Assembly: GCF_921294215.1 (NCBI RefSeq)
Contig: NZ_CAKLDM010000002.1
Coordinates: 1,054,001 to 1,118,000 of the forward strand
Source of the DNA: Vibrio marisflavi CECT 7928
Lineage (GTDB): Bacteria > Pseudomonadota > Gammaproteobacteria > Enterobacterales > Vibrionaceae
Length of the DNA: 64,000 nucleotides
Reading direction: 5' to 3'
Part shown: one piece after another, positions 61,953 to 64,000 of the stretch
Position numbering within the stretch: the first letter of the stretch is position 1
Layout: each line of letters opens with the position of its first letter
Translations under genes and position numbers: made by a program
Notes under the pieces: generated by a model
Told to the model about the DNA's origin: nothing
Seen by the model: the letters and a program-made list of their open reading frames with translations, nothing else
Database searches by the model: none

Positions 61953-63213
61953 TTACAATTCCATTCTCGCTGGTTGGGCGATTTTTCAAGTTCCATATTA
62001 ATCGTGTGTCTAAGCTCTCTGCAGAGAGCATGGTGCAAACAATGACGACGCCAAATGCAACGGCACCGTATCCGGGAGTAAAGTTCAATATTTGCCCGCG
62101 ATCAACGAGTGTTAGCATTATCGAGATAACAAACAAGTCGACCATGGACCATTTACCTATCCATTTCAAAATAGAGTAAATTTTCATACATTGGCGTTGA
62201 TACAATGTTTTACGGCAGGATATGGAAATCAACACGTAGGCTATTCCGAGAATTTTAATTATCGGGACTAGTATACTAGCTATAAATATGATGATGGCGA
62301 TGAGCAGTAGGTCGTGATTGACTAGCGATATAACTCCAGAAAATATTGTGTCTTTTATCTGCTTTCCATTGGTAAAAAGGATAGAGATAGGGATGAAGTT
62401 TGCTGGGATAAGCGCAATAGCAGCTGTCATCAGGTAAGCCCAAGAGCGTTGAAGTGAGTGTGGCCTGAACCGTGACAATTCGTTATGGCATCGTACACAT
62501 TGATGATTCGTTTCTTGCGTTAGATAGCAATTCCCACATTGGATAAGGTTTTGCGATGTTTCTGTATATGAGTTCGTCGAATAGATCTCACTTTGTTGCC
62601 ATTTATCCCAATACTGTTCGACATTTATCCGTGAGAGCAGCAAAACGGTCAGTATTTGTAACAGGATAAGTGAGAACAACCCGTTATCAACGGAGATATC
62701 CGCATAGTCTTGAAGTTTAAAGCATGATATCGCGATACTAACTAAAAATACGTCGATCATCACCCAATGCCTCATTTGGCGAACAAGCTTTAGACTGCGG
62801 TTAAGTAGCTTAAGTTGTCGGTATCTAATTGCTATGTGCGCTGTGATTGTCACAGTAAATAAAACTAGTGGGGCGATTGAGCTACAAAAAACAACGAGAA
62901 GAGCGAGTGACACATAGCCTTCACTCACTAACGCTTGTACACCGCTGATTAAGCTACCTGAAAAAGCGACACCAAACAAATTGATAGAGATGAAGTTATA
63001 AAAGTGTGCGGGTACGAGAAGAAGCAAACAAGTTACGGCTAACGCAAGGTTGCCTGACAAGTTTACTTGGCGCCATTCGTAGACAACACGATCACATCTA
63101 GGGCAGTGAGCATTTTCACTTTTAGCAAGAGGAACTTGCTCGATTGGCCATTGGCAGCTTTGGCAGCTTTGGCACTGAGTTATAGTGTGTAGGTTTTGCT
63201 GTTCAGCTAACAT
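61945..63213 (-). CDS. letA: PqiA-family membrane protein LetA (YebS)
   Basis: A membrane protein of 422 residues from the start chosen here, with two four-helix modules. Each module is preceded by a zinc-ribbon-like cysteine set: CQSCQSCQW...CPRC and CGNC...CVRC. With LetB it moves lipids between the inner and outer membranes. The reading frame extends upstream to 63345; I chose the ATG at 63213 because AAAGGA lies upstream and it precedes the first cysteines. Other in-frame ATGs at 63237, 63258 and 63288 are possible. A TATACT-like -10 lies at 63314-63319. Confidence 0.88.
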   Translation of the reverse strand: MLAEQQNLHTITQCQSCQSCQWPIEQVPLAKSENAHCPRCDRVVYEWRQVNLSGNLALAVTCLLLLVPAHFYNFISINLFGVAFSGSLISGVQALVSEGYVSLALLVVFCSSIAPLVLFTVTITAHIAIRYRQLKLLNRSLKLVRQMRHWVMIDVFLVSIAISCFKLQDYADISVDNGLFSLILLQILTVLLLSRINVEQYWDKWQQSEIYSTNSYTETSQNLIQCGNCYLTQETNHQCVRCHNELSRFRPHSLQRSWAYLMTAAIALIPANFIPISILFTNGKQIKDTIFSGVISLVNHDLLLIAIIIFIASILVPIIKILGIAYVLISISCRKTLYQRQCMKIYSILKWIGKWSMVDLFVISIMLTLVDRGQILNFTPGYGAVAFGVVIVCTMLSAESLDTRLIWNLKNRPTSENGIVNE

Positions 63214-63520
63214 CTTTCGCCCAGTCCTTTGAGGCATTGTGGTTTCTACAAGATACATACTTCTATGTATCGCATTCTTATTGATCATGAAACTATTAGT
63301 GGGATTAATTTGAAGTATAACAGCGGAATAGTCATCTAATTGCAAAATTGGATAAAGTTATGAGCTCATCAACAAGAGAAAGAGATTGAGAGAGTCATGA
63401 AACCTTTGATTTGTGTTTTTTATCTGTGATATACATCCCTGACGCTTTGTAAAGCGCTGGGATTAATAGGGTATACCCAATTCCTCGAGTGGAGCCCTTC
63501 AACAACAATTGGAATTAAAA

Positions 63521-63991
63521 ATGAACATAGAACACTATCATCGTCTTACCAAGCAGGCTGTCGCATTACTAGAAGGAGAGAGTGATCTTATCGCGAACTT
63601 ATCGAACCTTAGCGCTTTACTAAATATGGAGCTGGATAGGCTAAATTGGGTCGGCTTTTATCTTATGAAAGATGAACAACTGGTATTGGGGCCGTTTCAA
63701 GGTAAACCAGCGTGTGTTCGTATACCTGTTGGTCGCGGTGTATGTGGAACAGCAGCGGAAACAAATACGGTACAGCGTGTTGATGATGTTCATCAGTTTG
63801 AAGGGCATATAGCATGTGATGCTGCGAGCAATTCTGAAATTGTCATCCCGGTTTCTGTTGACGGTCAGCTTGTCGGCGTGCTTGATATTGATAGTCCAGA
63901 GGTTGGTCGATTTAGTGAGATAGATGAGGAAGGCTTAACATTTTTAGTACGAGAAGTAGAAAAGGTGCTTAATTCACACTCTAATAAATGA
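63521..63991 (+). CDS. msrC: Free methionine-(R)-sulfoxide reductase MsrC (GAF domain)
   Basis: A 156-residue single-GAF-domain reductase. The redox cysteines are in ACVRIPVGRGVCGTAAE and GHIACDAASNSEI; NWVGFYLMKDEQLVLGPFQG is the conserved lead-in. It reduces free methionine-R-sulfoxide. The ATG at 63521 is preferred over a TTG at 63509 because GGA precedes it at the usual spacing and it is the family start. It is divergent from letA, and proQ usually follows in vibrios just past this window. Confidence 0.93.
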   Translation: MNIEHYHRLTKQAVALLEGESDLIANLSNLSALLNMELDRLNWVGFYLMKDEQLVLGPFQGKPACVRIPVGRGVCGTAAETNTVQRVDDVHQFEGHIACDAASNSEIVIPVSVDGQLVGVLDIDSPEVGRFSEIDEEGLTFLVREVEKVLNSHSNK

Positions 63992-64000
63992 GTTTTTAAT

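Overview
The window looks like a chromosomal segment of a Vibrio or close Vibrionaceae relative. The basis is my recognition of protein families and gene order: a marine-vibrio-like type VI secretion cluster, the rlmI-acyP-tusE-yccA group, letA-letB-rsmF next to msrC, an AroH-type DAHP synthase, and moderately AT-rich DNA. No database search was possible, so the genus is an inference. I saw no rRNA, tRNA, CRISPR array, insertion sequence or integrase.

Left flank (1-9.1 kb). A DUF1415 protein, an MFS exporter divergent from a LysR regulator, a PilF-like TPR lipoprotein, metA with a candidate MetJ operator, and a small P-loop kinase. A distinctly AT-rich patch (about 5.17-6.7 kb) follows, carrying a protein with a degenerate kinase-like catalytic loop. 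Then come a 2H phosphoesterase, a nitrilase-family hydrolase and a GNAT acetyltransferase.

Type VI secretion cluster (9.1-36.3 kb, all minus strand). In transcription order: vgrG, a small accessory gene and PAAR; a 619-bp non-coding gap; then tssA, hcp, tssB, tssC, a second TssC-like gene, tssE, tssF, tssG, clpV/tssH, a three-gene sensory-looking module, the FHA gene tagH, tssJ, tssK, tssL, tssM and a Ser/Thr kinase. All core components (TssA-TssM, Hcp, VgrG, PAAR) are present and look intact. The unusual features are: (i) a module of a double-sensor/MFS fusion and two orphan solute-binding proteins, joined by 4-nt overlaps and set between clpV and tagH; (ii) the divergent TssC paralogue; (iii) TssL with a C-terminal SPOR domain; (iv) TssM without a P-loop; (v) a strong hairpin that may attenuate transcription after tssC; (vi) two long palindromes in the gap upstream of tssA. 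Kinase plus FHA protein suggests post-translational control, but no partner phosphatase, sigma-54 activator or obvious toxin/immunity pair lies in the window.

Metabolic right half (36.6-64 kb). prpBCD (methylcitrate cycle) with a trailing GNAT gene; yidA; queE-queC (queuosine precursor) with a clear promoter and terminator; a DUF2750 gene; rlmI; acyP; tusE; yccA; an aapJQMP-type general amino-acid ABC transporter; a CysG-like protein with a truncated methyltransferase domain; yajQ; aroH; a free-standing relic of the PEP synthase C-terminal domain; a DUF4442 hotdog protein; an unknown two-TM protein; a CvfB-type S1 protein; rsmF; letB and letA (envelope lipid transport); and msrC. Several start codons were reassigned from ribosome-binding sites and family start positions (metA, PAAR, queE, queC, lysR, msrC and others); reasons are given in the entries.
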